From positions 62,001 to 126,000 of the forward strand of contig BDIU01000124.1 of NCBI GenBank assembly GCA_002118135.1: a DNA stretch of 64,000 nt, written 5' to 3'. This document shows positions 1-12,300 of the stretch, piece after piece. Made by a program: the position numbers and the translations under genes. The first letter of the stretch is position 1. Each line of letters starts with the position of its first letter. This DNA is from Trebouxia sp. TZW2008. Taxonomy: Eukaryota; Chlorophyta; Trebouxiophyceae; Trebouxiales; Trebouxiaceae. The notes below the pieces were generated by a model. It was not told the DNA's origin and made no database searches. It saw only the letters and a list, made by a program, of their open reading frames with translations.

Positions 1-200
1 GCACGTGCGTCAAGCGCGTGCTGAACCTGTACATGTGCTGTCTTGTCTCGCTTTCCACCTGAGTGCAAGGACAGACAAATCAAACAGCACCACAGGGGAC
101 AGGGACTGTCACAGATGGCATCCTGCTTCTTTATGCCTCTGAGCGGGTCACTGAGATTGCCTAAAAGGTGCAACCAACACTGAGTGAGCTTTTTCTGCAG

Positions 201-1920
201 GGCAATGTGGATGCCAATGTGGCCAGGCAGAGTGAGCTGCTGGTGCTGATCAACAAGCACACCGCCTCCTACAGACAGGCTTTTGGCTTCCGAGAGTGGC
301 GCCAAGCTTGTGAGGTAGGCTGCGCTTTGTCTGCGTCAAAACATTGTGAGCGTCAATTTTCAAGGTCAGTCAACATCAGCATAGAGACCAGCAACACGAC
401 CGGTTGACAGGATGGCCACTTAATTGCCTTCTTGAGTCATGCTTCTGCGTGGTGCTCTCTTTATGAAGAAAAAAAGTTGCAAAGTAATGCACGGCGTCCA
501 CTCGTCCAGTCTTGCCACTAAATGATGTGGACAGTGTCATAGTTTCTGCTGGGAAGCGCTTGCCACACCTGCATCATAGCTCACTGCTGTACTCACATGC
601 CACCAGCACTGAAGTCTCTCTGCAAGATCCTGCATCATTTTGTATGCGTGTCAGCGTGCTGTTCTGGTTGCTGCAGGGCGCAGCATCAGGTATGCGCAGC
701 AAGGTGGCGCTGTTCCTGGAGGTGCGCGACAACTTCAGTGAGGGCCTGCGCTTCTACATGAGCTTGCAGGAGGCCATCTCCCACCTTGCCCAGCAGTGCG
801 GCGACTACAGCATGACCCGCCACATCCAGAGGTACATTGGCCTGTTGATACTGGACACTTCAGAGGAAAATGCAGTTTAGAAGCAAATGCTGCATTTGGA
901 CTGAAGGAGTCTACGATTTGACTTCTCAAATCACGGCAGGGAACTGTGTGTGTCAATCATACATATAACATGCTTTGACACGCCTGACTGGAACTGGGCC
1001 TGACTGGTCATTGTCTGCATTGTAAGAGATGGCGACAGAGCATGAAGTCAGCAGTTGATGCTTGCCGCAGTCCTAGTTACATGCATCAAGCAGCCCAAAA
1101 AACCCCTAGCTTATCAGCCTTATGTTTCTGTGAATGCTGTGCAGAGATGATTTGGTAGAGGACCTGGAGCGTGCACCATCTCAGGCAGCACAGCAGATGC
1201 AGCATATGAGCCTCAATCCACCTAGAGGAGGGTATGGGGGCCCTCAGCAGCCCCCCTCTGGGCCCCCACCCCCACCACACAATTACCCACCTCCAGCCTA
1301 TCAGGTGCTCTTCAGCAAACAATGTCCTGCCTTTTTGTGCACATCTTGTGATCATGCCACAAGTTCTCTTGTCAATGCCTCTTTGAATGTTTTTGCATGG
1401 TGGCAATTTGTCTGCTCTAGCTTGCATCTGCCAAGAGAGTCATTGTGTAATATGCTCAAGCCAAGCTCTTTCACATGGAATGGCAGGTGCTTCTGAAATA
1501 TTCTAGACTTGTGCTTGTTGATGAGCTATGTCAAGCTATAGTAGCAGAGTTGTTTCGGCATATTCTGAACAGTGATGGCATGCCCAGGCTGGCCCTCAAG
1601 CACCTCAAGCTGGATACAATCCTCAGGCCCCAAGTCCCCACCACTACCCACCCCCAAACTCCCAGTATTACCAACAGCAGCCTCAGTACAGTCAGCCACC
1701 CCAAAACCCATACATGCAGCAGCCCCAGTATGGCCAGCAACAGCAGTACGGTCAGCACATGTATGGTCAGCAAGCGCCGCAGTATCAGCCACCACAACCG
1801 CCTCAACAGCAGCAGCAGAGCCAACAGCAAGCGTATTACAACCCCTATGCCCAACAAAGTCAATCCTCATCAGCTGCATCTGCTCCTACTCAAAGCAATC
1901 CTCTTTGGGGCAGCAAATGA
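201..1920 (+). CDS. ALIX: ALIX/BRO1-domain protein, 3' part (V-domain end and Pro/Gln-rich tail)
   Basis: The 5' part of the gene lies outside the window. Exons with consistent phase are 201-314, 677-831, 1145-1304 and 1588-1920 (TGA stop); all introns are GT-AG and three acceptors end in CAG after a TGCAG- or CCAG-type tract. The first two exons read as the helical V domain of ALIX/PDCD6IP (SELLVLINKH, FGFREWRQA, DNFSEGLRFY, HLAQQCGDY). The last two give a Pro-rich segment (GPPPPPHNYPPP) and a long Gln/Tyr/Pro tail with repeated QYGQQ-like units, ending NPLWGSK. In the family this protein links ESCRT-III to cargo and membranes in endosomal sorting, and the tail binds partners. The minus-strand reading frames over the tail are composition shadows. 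Any exon before 201 is not resolved. Confidence 0.85.
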
Positions 1921-2136
1921 GGCTGAGACAGTGCTTTGGGTTTTTGGTGATTTGCTTCATTTGTCAAAGCTTGCTGGCCTGAGGGTCAGCTTGAGTGTAA
2001 ACACGCTGTGCTGCAGCTCAGCAAGAGAATGTTCTGTGCCTTGTATTCAGTTGTCCTACATGCTCCTCTGATCTTTGTGTGTAGCACCTCGGGTGCTGGA
2101 CATGGCATAGCCTTTCGAACTTAAGTTGGGTCATCA

Positions 2137-2142
2137 AATAAA
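2137..2142 (+). terminator. Probable polyadenylation signal of the ALIX gene
   Basis: An AATAAA hexamer lies 217 bp after the ALIX stop codon. Similar hexamers follow the lumen-protein gene and the CDK-inhibitor gene, so this genome may use AATAAA rather than the TGTAA signal known from Chlamydomonas. The role is inferred from position only. Confidence 0.45.
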
Positions 2143-2574
2143 CTCTATTGGGCCAGAAAGTAGCTGGTTGACTGCACAGTGGATAGCAGCACCTCTGGCA
2201 GCATAAATGCAGAGAATCTGTACGAATGCTGTTGACAGCAACCATGACTTTCATGGTTGGAGATTTTGTGCTCGATTCGCTGTCTGACATTGTTGCAATT
2301 TGTAGTGGAGGCGGTGAAAGGCGTTATGTATTGCAGCCGTAGCAAAGCCACCGCCGAGTCCTCTTCTTCAATTCCTCTTCTCCGCAGGATTTCGGAACAT
2401 CAAGTGCCTGCAGAAACGGGTAAGCACGGAGCCTGCTGGCTGGCTGCTAGGGCATCTCGGCTGCTGCGGTCGGTGGCAGGGGTTGGCAGGGCTGCTGCAA
2501 AGCCCCAGACTCACAGCGATCGGGTTGATTGTCGGGCTTTTTGACGATCAAGGTGCTGTGAGTCGACGCCTGAC

Positions 2575-5260
2575 ATGTCTGGAGCCGTTCCAACGGCGCA
2601 CCTTCCACACATCCAACATCGCCAAGCAGCGTTTCCCGGCTCAGGCAGAAGGTTGTCAGCCGCCTCTGTGGTCCCGGCAAGCGCAAAAGCGCGACGGCAG
2701 TCTGCTGTTAGGGTGAGTAGCTCGTCGCAGACAGAAAGCTGTCGGCCAACAATCGTTGCAGTTCATTCAGCAGAGCTATCGTCGTCCTTACCATTTGTGG
2801 TTCACGTGCGTTGGTGGCATTGCCATCAAAGTCCTGTATCATTGTACGTGAACACATGATGGTTTGCAGCGATTCTGCATCTGACAGGGGTATTTTTGTG
2901 TCTGCAGGCGGTTGCAGCATCAGGGCAGCCTCAGCACAAGGTATGCTGCAATTCAGCAGCGCAGTTCTCGCCGACAGCAATTTGTATCTGCTTCTCAGTT
3001 GCAGATGGCCAGCAAGGTTGCCTGAGCTGACGCAACTTTAAACACCATCCAACTGCCACTGCTTGCTGCAGGTTCTTGGAGCTTTCAGATTGCCTTTGTT
3101 GGGCTTAACTGCTGCAGCTCAGATTCTATCAGCAGGTCAGGCAGCTACGCTGACATGTAATGCATCATGCAAACAAAGCTGCATGCATGCGCAAGCGCCT
3201 GCTACATCACTGCAAATCCACATTTGACTGAATATTGCATCCATCTCAGACTGTTTCTGATGATCAGTGCTCCCAAGGAATACACGTGCACACACTGACA
3301 TTGAGTTGACGAGCTTACATTCAATCTGCAGGGCCTGCTTCTGCCATTGACTTTCAGCAGCCTCTAGCACTGCCGCCTTTGGTAGTGGAATGGGCACGAG
3401 TGGCAGAAGATGAGAAGGGTCCTGAAGAGGTCATTGGCAACCTGACTGCCACCCCAGCACCATCACCAGCAGACATTGCAGATGCTGTGAACCCAGCCAA
3501 CACAGACTCTCCCGCCTCAGACATTGCCAATAAAGTCATTGAGAATGTGCAGCCTGTTCAAGACAGCGCTGCAAAGGCCATCAGAGAAGCGCTAGGCAAC
3601 CCTGTGCAAGAGGATGCACCCAAGCTCCAAGATGCAGTTGATGCGCCTGCTGAGCTTTTGAAGCCAGGCCGAGAGGTAATGTTTTGCCCCAGTTCTGGTT
3701 AGGCTTGATAAGTTGACAAGCAAAGCACCACAGGCCAGTGCCAGCGTTTTACAGCATGTTGTGATTGACTGGTTCATACCAAACAAGACAATAGCCTGCT
3801 GGTCTGGTGTCCTCAACAGTTTGTTTGTATCCGCCCTTGTACCACATTGCTGTTCTGAAAGCGCATATGACGAGCTGTGTGCAAATGAGATACATGCATG
3901 CCAGGCTGTGATTGCATGCCAGGTCATGCTTGCATGCAAGCCTGGGGCAGCCCAGTCCACGCCTCATTGCTGCACGTCTGCCAAGATGCATATAGTTGTC
4001 ACGACCTCCCAAAGCTAGCAAGATGTCTGCACCACAGCACATATGGTCCATGCTGCATGAGGAGCAGCACATTGTCTTGATGTTATTGCACACTTTAAAC
4101 CTCTTGATGGAACGCTGACGCGTCGCTCAGTCATATTCTGTCCACTCACCAACACTGACTACGATGAACGAAGACAAACAAAGCAGATGTGACAAGCACC
4201 ACCAGCAATGCTCCTGCAGAAATGTACAGAGGTCAACAAAATAGTAAAGCAAGGTAATGCTGATGCTGGCACTAGCTGGTGCTGTAAACGAGCAGCTACT
4301 GTGCAATTTGCGTCGCTGAAGGTGGAGGTGAGAGCCGGTCACGAGGTCAGCAGACACACACCAAGCGCATCAAGTTCACAATCACATTATACCTGAATCC
4401 AGACAAATACAAGCGGTCTCGTATCAGAAGTAGAACAGTAGCTCCAACAAAGATAAGATCCAGGCACAAGCTCGGGCATAGGCAGGACGCGCAAGCACAC
4501 AGGCACTCGTGACCGGCAGTGGCTCTTGATGCACTGTCAGCACTGTCCTTGGCGCCTGAGGGAAGGTTGTGACTCAAGACCTGCCTTTTGTACAGGTATT
4601 AGTCCAGCGGCTGCAGCGTGACATTTTGCCAAAGATTGAGTCTCAGATTGCAGAGCTATCCAAGCAGGATGAGCCAAATGACGCCACCAAGGCCATTACC
4701 AAGCAGCTCAAGGTGTGTTGCTGGCTTTTTCACATGTCTTGACAGCAAGAACAGCATGATTGCACAGTCTTGCTGCCCTGCAGCCTCTGCAACAGCAATG
4801 CACAATCATACAGACCAGCAATGGCCAATCAAATTGTCAAGCAGCTGCTTTTTGCAGCAACATGTGCAACAATATGTGCATGACATGTCTGCATTGCACG
4901 CAGGCATCCTTACTCGTTACGCAATGCTTGAACTTTGAGAAAGACATCAGACATGAACCTTGGTGCACCTTACATCTTGGGCTCAGAAGCAAGCCCAGCA
5001 AGCCCAAGCTATCTTCTACATTCTGCCAGTAAAGTTACGTGTCTATCCTGACACCACCGTTTGGCATGCAGTCGGTTCAGACAGACATCAACAGACTGGT
5101 CATAGACGTGCAAGATGGAAAGACAGATGCAATTCAGGCAGATGCTAGCGGCTTGCAGCAGCAGTTTGATGCGTTGAGAAAGGCCATCCCCAGACTCAAC
5201 CCCAAAAACAGTGACAAAGCTACCATAGCTGAAAAGATAAATGGGGGGACAGTGGAGTAG
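2575..5260 (+). CDS. Predicted thylakoid-lumen protein, function unknown
   Basis: Six exons join in phase: 2575-2712, 2908-2940, 3072-3135, 3332-3675, 4596-4712 and 5072-5260 (TAG), giving about 294 residues. The N-terminus is Ala/Ser/Arg-rich like a plastid transit peptide. It is followed by a hydrophobic stretch, LPLLGLTAAAQILSAGPASA, ending in an A-x-A-type site. This is the bipartite layout of a Sec-type lumen leader, so lumen location is a good inference. The mature part is acidic and helical, with a Pro/Ala-rich linker (ATPAPSPADIADAVNPAN), then VLVQRLQRDILPKIESQIAE and a C-terminal helix with QQQFDALRKAIPRLNP. I do not recognise a named family and assign no reaction. The ATG at 2575 was chosen because the leader begins there. 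A transcript could also start further upstream, near 2257, where another open frame lies. Confidence 0.7.
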
Positions 5261-5598
5261 GCCATGCTCATGCACATGGCAATGTGGTTTGCAGCTATCC
5301 AATACGACATATCAGAGTTCACAAGCAGCCCACAATTTTGCGCAATTGGTGCTGCTTATGTTGGCTGAGGGTATCATCTCGTGGCGCATCAGCATAATGC
5401 GCACACTCACAGCCTCAGACTTGTTGTCAGTGTGCAGATGGTCTACATATGGTTTTGTTGCTGCAAACCGTACTGTGGATTGCAGCTATTCAAAGGTAGC
5501 GAGTGCCCAACAATAACGTTGGGATGACATGCTGATCGGCTTGTTTTCCATTTCATCGATGTTGACTGCTCTGAAATTTGTCAGCCTAATGTTTCCTC

Positions 5599-5604
5599 AA
5601 TAAA
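5599..5604 (+). terminator. Probable polyadenylation signal of the lumen-protein gene
   Basis: AATAAA lies 339 bp after the stop codon at 5260. The intervening sequence shows no gene. Positional inference only. Confidence 0.35.
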
Positions 5605-5875
5605 ATCATTAGCGGTGTCTGTCTCTAGGACTACATGATGACTGTAACATAGTGACCATAGCCATACACTGTACACGTGCATCAAGCAGTCAAGTCTCGA
5701 ACAGGGCTGTGTGCAAGCTTGTACATGTGCGTTCGTTGTGCATGATATTCCATGCTGTTAGACTACAACGCTAAGGTCGATGCAAAAGCAAACACTCATG
5801 CGCCGAGCCAAGAAAATTGCATCAGCTGCACTTGTGGCAGGTAGCTGGACGTGCGAGTTTCTGTGACAGCTGAAG

Positions 5876-6959
5876 GTGCGGTTGCAGGCCAATCTTGCCC
5901 TGGGCCTGAAGCCGCCTAAGCAGCTGTGCATTCTGCTGATGTTCGAGTTCAGGGTTGTACTTGTCGACCTGTCATGGGCGCCAGAAAGCAAATTGTCTTG
6001 GACCGTTGCTAAGCATCCGGATGGTGGAGTGTTCTTCAGCGACTGGCAGCGGATTGCCAGCGATTCCTCCGCAAGCATGTACAGCAGCTCTGGCCAATGG
6101 GCGGTGGTGTCACAGTCTATCCTGCATACCGACTTGGAAGCCAGCCCAGATGGCAGTGTCCGGTGGGGCTGTGAGGCTGAAGTCAACGAGACCGGCACGG
6201 AAACACGCGTCAAAATTACCTGGGGCTGCGGCACACGACCTTTAGGATTCAAGCTGCAAATCATGCTTGGCAGGGACAAATTGCTTGATAGCCTGTGAGT
6301 CAGCGACTGCTGAAGTGCCTCAAGGGTAACCTTCACAGAGACCCCAACTGTTTGATTGTCACAAAATGCTACAGACTGACAAAAGCTGTCACTTGAACAG
6401 TGTGTTGAACTGCTCATGAACAAGCACTTGGAGCTTCAATTGCAAGGCTTTTTGGCAGTGCTATGAAAACGACTGCTTCTGCCTGTGATGTTTTGGCAGC
6501 TTCGAAACCTGGATTCAATTCCCATGTCATGCTTTTTTTCAAGGTTAGGGAGCAGTAAAAGGCTAGAACACTGACAACAATTTGACGCCCGAAAAGAACA
6601 TTATTGCTGTCAGAGGCAACAGAAACAAGTTTTATGTGCTAGGTTTCCAATTTTACAGCGTGTACATAACAGATAAAGTATGCCTAGGCAGGCGCTGAAA
6701 TCAATTGGCTTTTGCTGTTGCGTACAGGTATGACAGAAGAGAAGAACTGTGTGAAGTAGCGTCTGCACTGCAGAATTGTTCAGATGTAAAATCATCAATG
6801 CTAGTATTTACTAGTGCTACAACAGCCAATGCTGTCGCCACTGGACTCATGACAGTGCTGAGCATGCTTGTTGGCTACCCAGTTTGTTGCAAGCTGCGAG
6901 CTTGCAAACTGACAGAGGAAAGGAAACATCTGGCTTCTGCCATCATGAGACCTCAATAA
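5876..6959 (+). CDS. Hypothetical two-exon protein, 5' end unresolved
   Basis: An open frame from 5876 to 6294 encodes a Trp- and acid-containing sequence (DLSWAPESKL, GVFFSDWQRIA, SVRWGCEAEVNETGTETRV) that looks more protein-like than the opposite strand. At 6295 there is a perfect GTGAGT donor. The acceptor at 6727 (GCGTACAG) continues in phase through YDRREELCEVASAL and a hydrophobic stretch to a TAA at 6959. Without the splice the frame ends at 6298. No ATG begins the frame: an upstream ATG at 5780, or the one at 5798 in the same frame, opens a short exon whose donor phase does not fit, so the start is unknown. I recognise no family. The call may be wrong in its second exon. Confidence 0.35.
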
Positions 6960-6981
6960 CCCAAGATGTGTTGATCACTAC

Positions 6982-8773
6982 TTAAGGACAATACCGACGT
7001 ACAGACGCTTGCAAAAGCTTGAACATGTGTATGGATGAAGGCTCCTGCCGTGTGAAACCGTGATTAAGAGTCATCATCTTCAGAAGACGTGTCGCTGCTG
7101 GTACTTGATTCGGCAATTTCATCAGCTTTCCTTTTTTGCTGGATTTGATGCTTGCCAACATCAGCTTCTGAGCTAATGCTGGCCTTTCTTGCATCAATGT
7201 CAACATGGCTGTTGTTTCTGCGATGTAACCACTGTAGACAATGCCATACAAAATTGATGCCCACACTTGGTGCAAAAAGTAGCAAAGCAGCAGCATGACA
7301 TGCTGACCTGTTTTCTGGGTTTGTCCAAAAGGACAAGCAGGCAACCATCAGAATATCATCATCCAGCATGTCTGCTGTCTTGGCGTATTCAAGCACATTG
7401 TCTAAGCTCATGCTTGCTAGTAGTTGTTGCATGCATCTGAGACGCAAGTCTGCAACCTGCGTGTCACCCCATGTTTGAAAACCTTCCTGTGAACCTGTTG
7501 CTAATCAGCAAAGATGCCTAAATGATGCAGCTCCAATAAGCGTGTGCTACCCTGCTCAGGTGATCAGCATTTTTTTGCGCTGATTTGCACGTTACCACAA
7601 TGCACATGGTGACACTAACTTTGTGTGCATCAATCACAGTTTGCAGTGTGGTACATGATGGGCGTCAGCAGCCAAAAATAAAGGCAAGACTTGATCAGTA
7701 TCAATGTGATCCAAATTGCCATACATGTGTGAGACCAAGCTCTTCTGCACAGGACCTTTCATGTCTTTCAAAGTGATCTCAGAAGCAGCAGCCTCTTGCA
7801 TCCCTGACTGCGGCAACAAAGAGCCATTAGAGGTTGCTGAAACGGTACATTGAGCTTAATTTTTAACCTCACCGTCAACATGGCTGCAAGAGATGGAGAG
7901 TGGGCTGCCAGCATGACTTTGTGGGCATGTATCTTGGTTCGTTGCGCTTTGAGAACAATGTCAGAGAATGTTGATGTCATTGTAGAAGGGAGCAAAGGCA
8001 TTGATTGTTGCATCAAGTCTGTCTTGACTGGTTGAGTCCTGCACAAACAATAGTTTGCTTCTGTGCAGTCTTTGCATCATCAGCATGTGCTCCTCTGATA
8101 CATTCTTGTGTGAGGTACCGTCAGCACAATGCTCATATGGACACCAATGTAAAGGCATCCGTCTTTGTTATACCCTGCTGCAGGATCCAGCAAGTCTTCC
8201 AATGGTGTCAGAAAAGCATCCCCAAATTCATCATCATGGCTCCAGTGAAAGCTGTACAGCTCTGCACAGAAGCAACAATTGAACAGATGCAGCTGCATTG
8301 TGACAATATGTAGCTTCTGTTGTCGCACCGCAGGTGATGCTCTTGTCTGACTGTGTGTTGCAAATAAACAGCTGCATATGCCACTCGTCCGTAGGCACTG
8401 CACCACAACAGACAACCCAGAGACCCACTTCACTGAGATGCTCGACAGGTTTCAAATCAATGATAAGCCGCCTGCAGTGCAAGAGAGTTGCGTCAGCAGC
8501 AGCGCCGCAAGTGTGATTATAACAAATTATCTTGACTCACACCATGTATGTCCACAGATGCTGAAGCTGGGTCATTCCAAGCTTTCACCTTCTTCTGTGC
8601 CGTCTGCCAGAATGCGTGCGGGAATTGGCAATCTCCACTGCAGCAAAAGAAAAATCTGACAGCAGCCAGCAATGTGACCTACCCAAAAACATTTTACATA
8701 CCCTGTAGGTTCCATATTCTCGACTGGCTGCATTTGTGGTCTTAGCAAACGGATTCTTTTCCGATGGTGGCAT
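6982..8773 (-). CDS. MATH-BTB domain protein (putative CUL3 substrate adaptor)
   Basis: Read on the minus strand from the ATG at 8773 (MPPSEKNPFAK). A MATH domain is recognisable across several exons: DLKPVEHLSEVGLWVVCC, then an exon joined at a GTGCGA donor that yields DEFGDAFLTPLEDLLDPAAG and YNKDGCLYIGVHM. A BTB/POZ domain follows: FSDIVLKAQRTKIHAHKVML, AAHSPSLAAMLT, EITLKDMKGPVQKSLVSHMY, LPLFLAADAHHV. A BACK-like region comes last, with LASMSLDNVLEYAKTADML. For the last exon I prefer the frame ending at 6982 (MLTLMQERPALAQKLM), because it resembles the C-terminal helix of the family. A rival frame ends at 7064 with a Ser/Asp tail. Family members bind CUL3 through BTB and substrates through MATH. 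The first MATH exon is the least certain. Confidence 0.75.
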
Positions 8774-9392
8774 CTTGCAGTGTTGATGCAGGCTGTCAAA
8801 CACAATTGCGCGCTGTCAGATGCCGCATATATGGGTATGTATTCACCCTCACAGGCTGTGCAGCAAGCCTGTTTAGCTGCCTTGAGTAAGCGGTTCTGAG
8901 TCAATCATTGGATTTGGTGCCACCATGATCGTACAACACGAGAAGGCTCAGTGCTCGTTACAGCCGGCATCATGCAGCAAGTCTGCCGTCAGAGCAAGCA
9001 GTACGAGATATCATCAGCGGTGAGCATTTCGGGTACAGGCAAGTGCTCAACACTGCTTGCAGAGACTTCGATTCAGCTCTTTACGACATGTGCGAGTGCA
9101 TTATTTTGTTTGGTCGAATTAGACCCATCTGCAGAGCGACTGTAATCGCACGTTCAAAGTTTGAAGAACTTCAAACTGCCGAAATTGTCGTTAGGTCAAG
9201 GCACCTTCTGCCATTAGGGCTCCGGTATCAGATGAGATCTTTGACTCAGTCTCGGTACCAGCGTGACCGCGACTAGCGCTTCGACTTAGCATTAAGCCGT
9301 CATTGTGATAGCGCAATTGATTCAAGCCCTTTTCCGCCGTTTGTCAACGTGAGGTTTGCAGCAGCCTGAGGCTCTGCTTGCTCGTCGAAGGC

Positions 9393-12300
9393 ATGCAGAC
9401 GGCCTGCGGGCAGGGATTGCAGCAGCATCTGCATCAATTTGTTCCTAGCAAAGCATTGCATCGGTGTCAGAGACCGGCCTCTGCATCATCGAGCAATCAG
9501 TACCTACACCGCAAGGCAAGTGACACCATCCTTTGCAGGATCAGGCACTGCCTGAACAACATCAGACGCAGAACTGATTTGCAGGCCCTACGTCAGCAAC
9601 GACAACCCTCACATAATAGAAGACGATCTCTCAAGATGCAAGCAGCTCCTGTAAGTCTGTGACTATAGCTGTATGTTCACTTGCAACAGCTCATGGCAAG
9701 TTTGACACAATGCAGAAATGCAGGCCATTGAGCAAGAAGAAGTTGTCGAAAGCGCCCCTGCAAGTCTCTGCAAAGAAACCTCAACAGAGCAAGACAGCAT
9801 GCGCGTCAAGTTTGAGGCAGCTGTGAGGCGCGCACAGGATGACATCTGCAAGGCTGTTTCAGACATGGATGGCAAGCAGTTTCATGAAGATGCCTGGACG
9901 AGACCAGGAGGCGGTGGAGGAGTCTCCCGTGTGCTTCAGGTGTGTTTGCAAGCTTTCCACATGACAGCTTCATGTCAGTGAAATGCCAAGCAGAATGTTC
10001 ACATATGATTGATCGATGTCAAGGTCTGATACAAGCAGCACAGGTGAACTGTCAAGACTCAGTTGCTGTTCAGTGGAGCTCTTCTGCTGTTGCAGTGGTG
10101 GGATTCATTAGGCTGGCACATGGCATTGACACTGCTTGCAAAAGCGTCTCCGTAACAGACATATGCACTTCTGGCTCTAGAGCCTCAGTGACCTTGACGT
10201 AGGCTATGCATAGCGGGAAGATGGATGGTGGTCGGTGTTGTTAAAATCGCACCAAGCCTGCAAGCTTTGTGCATTGAGCAGTTGAAAATACATTTGCCAC
10301 TTTGTGGTACAGAGCAAGATACATGCACGGAGTCATGCAGCGAGGCAATGTCTAGGAGAAGGCGGGAGTGTATGTGGCAGTAGTGTATGCCAGCATACTT
10401 GCAAACATCTTGAGTGGCATGTCAGTGTTCCACGTCAATGTCACAATCAGAAACACCCTCACATATCATGAGACATGCAGGGAGGAAATGTGTGGGAAAA
10501 GGCTGGAGTGAATGTGTCAGTGGTGTATGGCAGCATGCCTCCAGAAGCCTACAGGGCAGCTACGGGCACAGCCAAAACTCTAGGCAAGGAGAACGGGGCG
10601 CAAGACAGGGTGCCATTCTTTGCGTGTGGCATCAGCTCAGTCATGCACCCTCACAACCCCTTTGCTCCCACAATGCACTTCAACTACAGGTGACTGGACG
10701 CCACATGCTGCAATCCCTGTGTTTCTGGAACATAAGGCAACATGCAGCAGCTATGATTAGGCTGTCTCTGGATTCAAAGCTACATTCCTGCGTGACACTT
10801 GTGTGAGACCACATCACATTTCATCAGACTCTGCGGTACAGAAGAACGTGCAGCAATACAGTCTTGGGTGCTTGCTGAAACGTACGCCTGTTACAGGCTG
10901 TGGACAGGTCATTGTTGCATGTCACTAGCTTTGGCACATGCAATCAGCAACCAGTCATATGTGCCACATACTGGGCCAACAGACTTCAGACTCTGGTCTT
11001 CATAGACACATCTCTGCTTGCCGTCAAACAGCTTGCTGCACGCATCATGAAGTGCATACCCATTTGCAGCTGGTTCATGCCGTAAACTGCGGCAAGGCAC
11101 CTAAGTTTTCCTGCCCTGCTACGGGTAGCAAGAAGCAATCAACCATGTATTAACTTGTCAAGCCTCTTGCACAATTGTGTAGTTGCCTAAAGATGTTTTT
11201 GCGACAGAGGAGTGGAACACCAATCTCAGCCAACTGTTGGTTCCTATTGCCGTGCACCATACTGCATAGGGTCCGCCATTTATGTTGATTGCGTGATTGC
11301 CTGAAGGTATTTTGAGACAGAGGAATGGAACGGCATCCCCAGCCAGTGGTGGTTTGGAGGCGGCACAGACATCACCCCTAGCTACATCAACGCTGACGAC
11401 CTCAAGCACTTTCACGGCGCATACAAGGTAGGCTGACTGGGCTGATCCCCCACCAGTCGACATCTTGCTGCTCATTGGTCAATACCTTGCTTGCAAAGGC
11501 AGCAACCCTGGGCTGCTTCTGCATGCAGGAGCTCCTGCTCTGATGCTCACCGGCATCAAGCATCACTGCTAAATTGTGTCATAGTTGTTTTGTGTCGTAG
11601 CACAGTGTGCATGCATGTCCGCAAGACACATACAGCAGGCTGTGACAGACACAAACAGGCAAGGTCACATACATGCAGAAAGTATTGTGCTTGGCCTTGC
11701 AACACTGTATGCTCATGACTTTTCAGGCTGTGTGGGACAAGCATGACCCGGAGGAATGGCCCAAATTCAAACTATCTGGGTGACACAGCACATAAACATA
11801 GAGCACAAGATGCACCACAGATTTCTTGTGCAGCCACTTTTCACATTATGTTCAAACCATTTTGTGCATCCTCCCTTCACAGCATGTTCAAACAGTGCCT
11901 GTGAATGTTCAGGCTGTGTGTGATAAGCATGACCCTGAATACTGGCCCAAGTTCAAAAAGTGGTGTGATGACTACTTTGTGATCAAGCACCGCAACAATG
12001 AGCGCCGAGGCTGCGGCGGCATCTTCTTTGATGATCTGAATGACAAAGATGCTGACACCATCTTTGCTTTCTCACAAGATTGCCAGCAAGCTGTGGTAAG
12101 TGTTATCACACTGCTTTTGCAACAATGCCAAGCTTGACGGGTTGAGCAACAGAGATGCAAATCCAGCTTTGCTTCCTCACAAGACTGCCAGCAAGCTGTG
12201 GTGAGTGTTTCTGCTGACCCTGTGACTGCTGAAGCTCTTATTTAGTCGGTCACCACTGAGATCAAGTATGCATGCACATGTGACAGAACTTTGGTTGCTT

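Noticed and set aside
1526..1879. Minus-strand Leu- and Ala-rich frames
   Set aside because: They are shadows of the Gln/Pro-rich ALIX tail on the plus strand.
5758..6423. 221-residue minus-strand open frame
   Set aside because: It is Ser/Cys-rich without domain features. The plus-strand frame over the same stretch is more protein-like and has a perfect donor.
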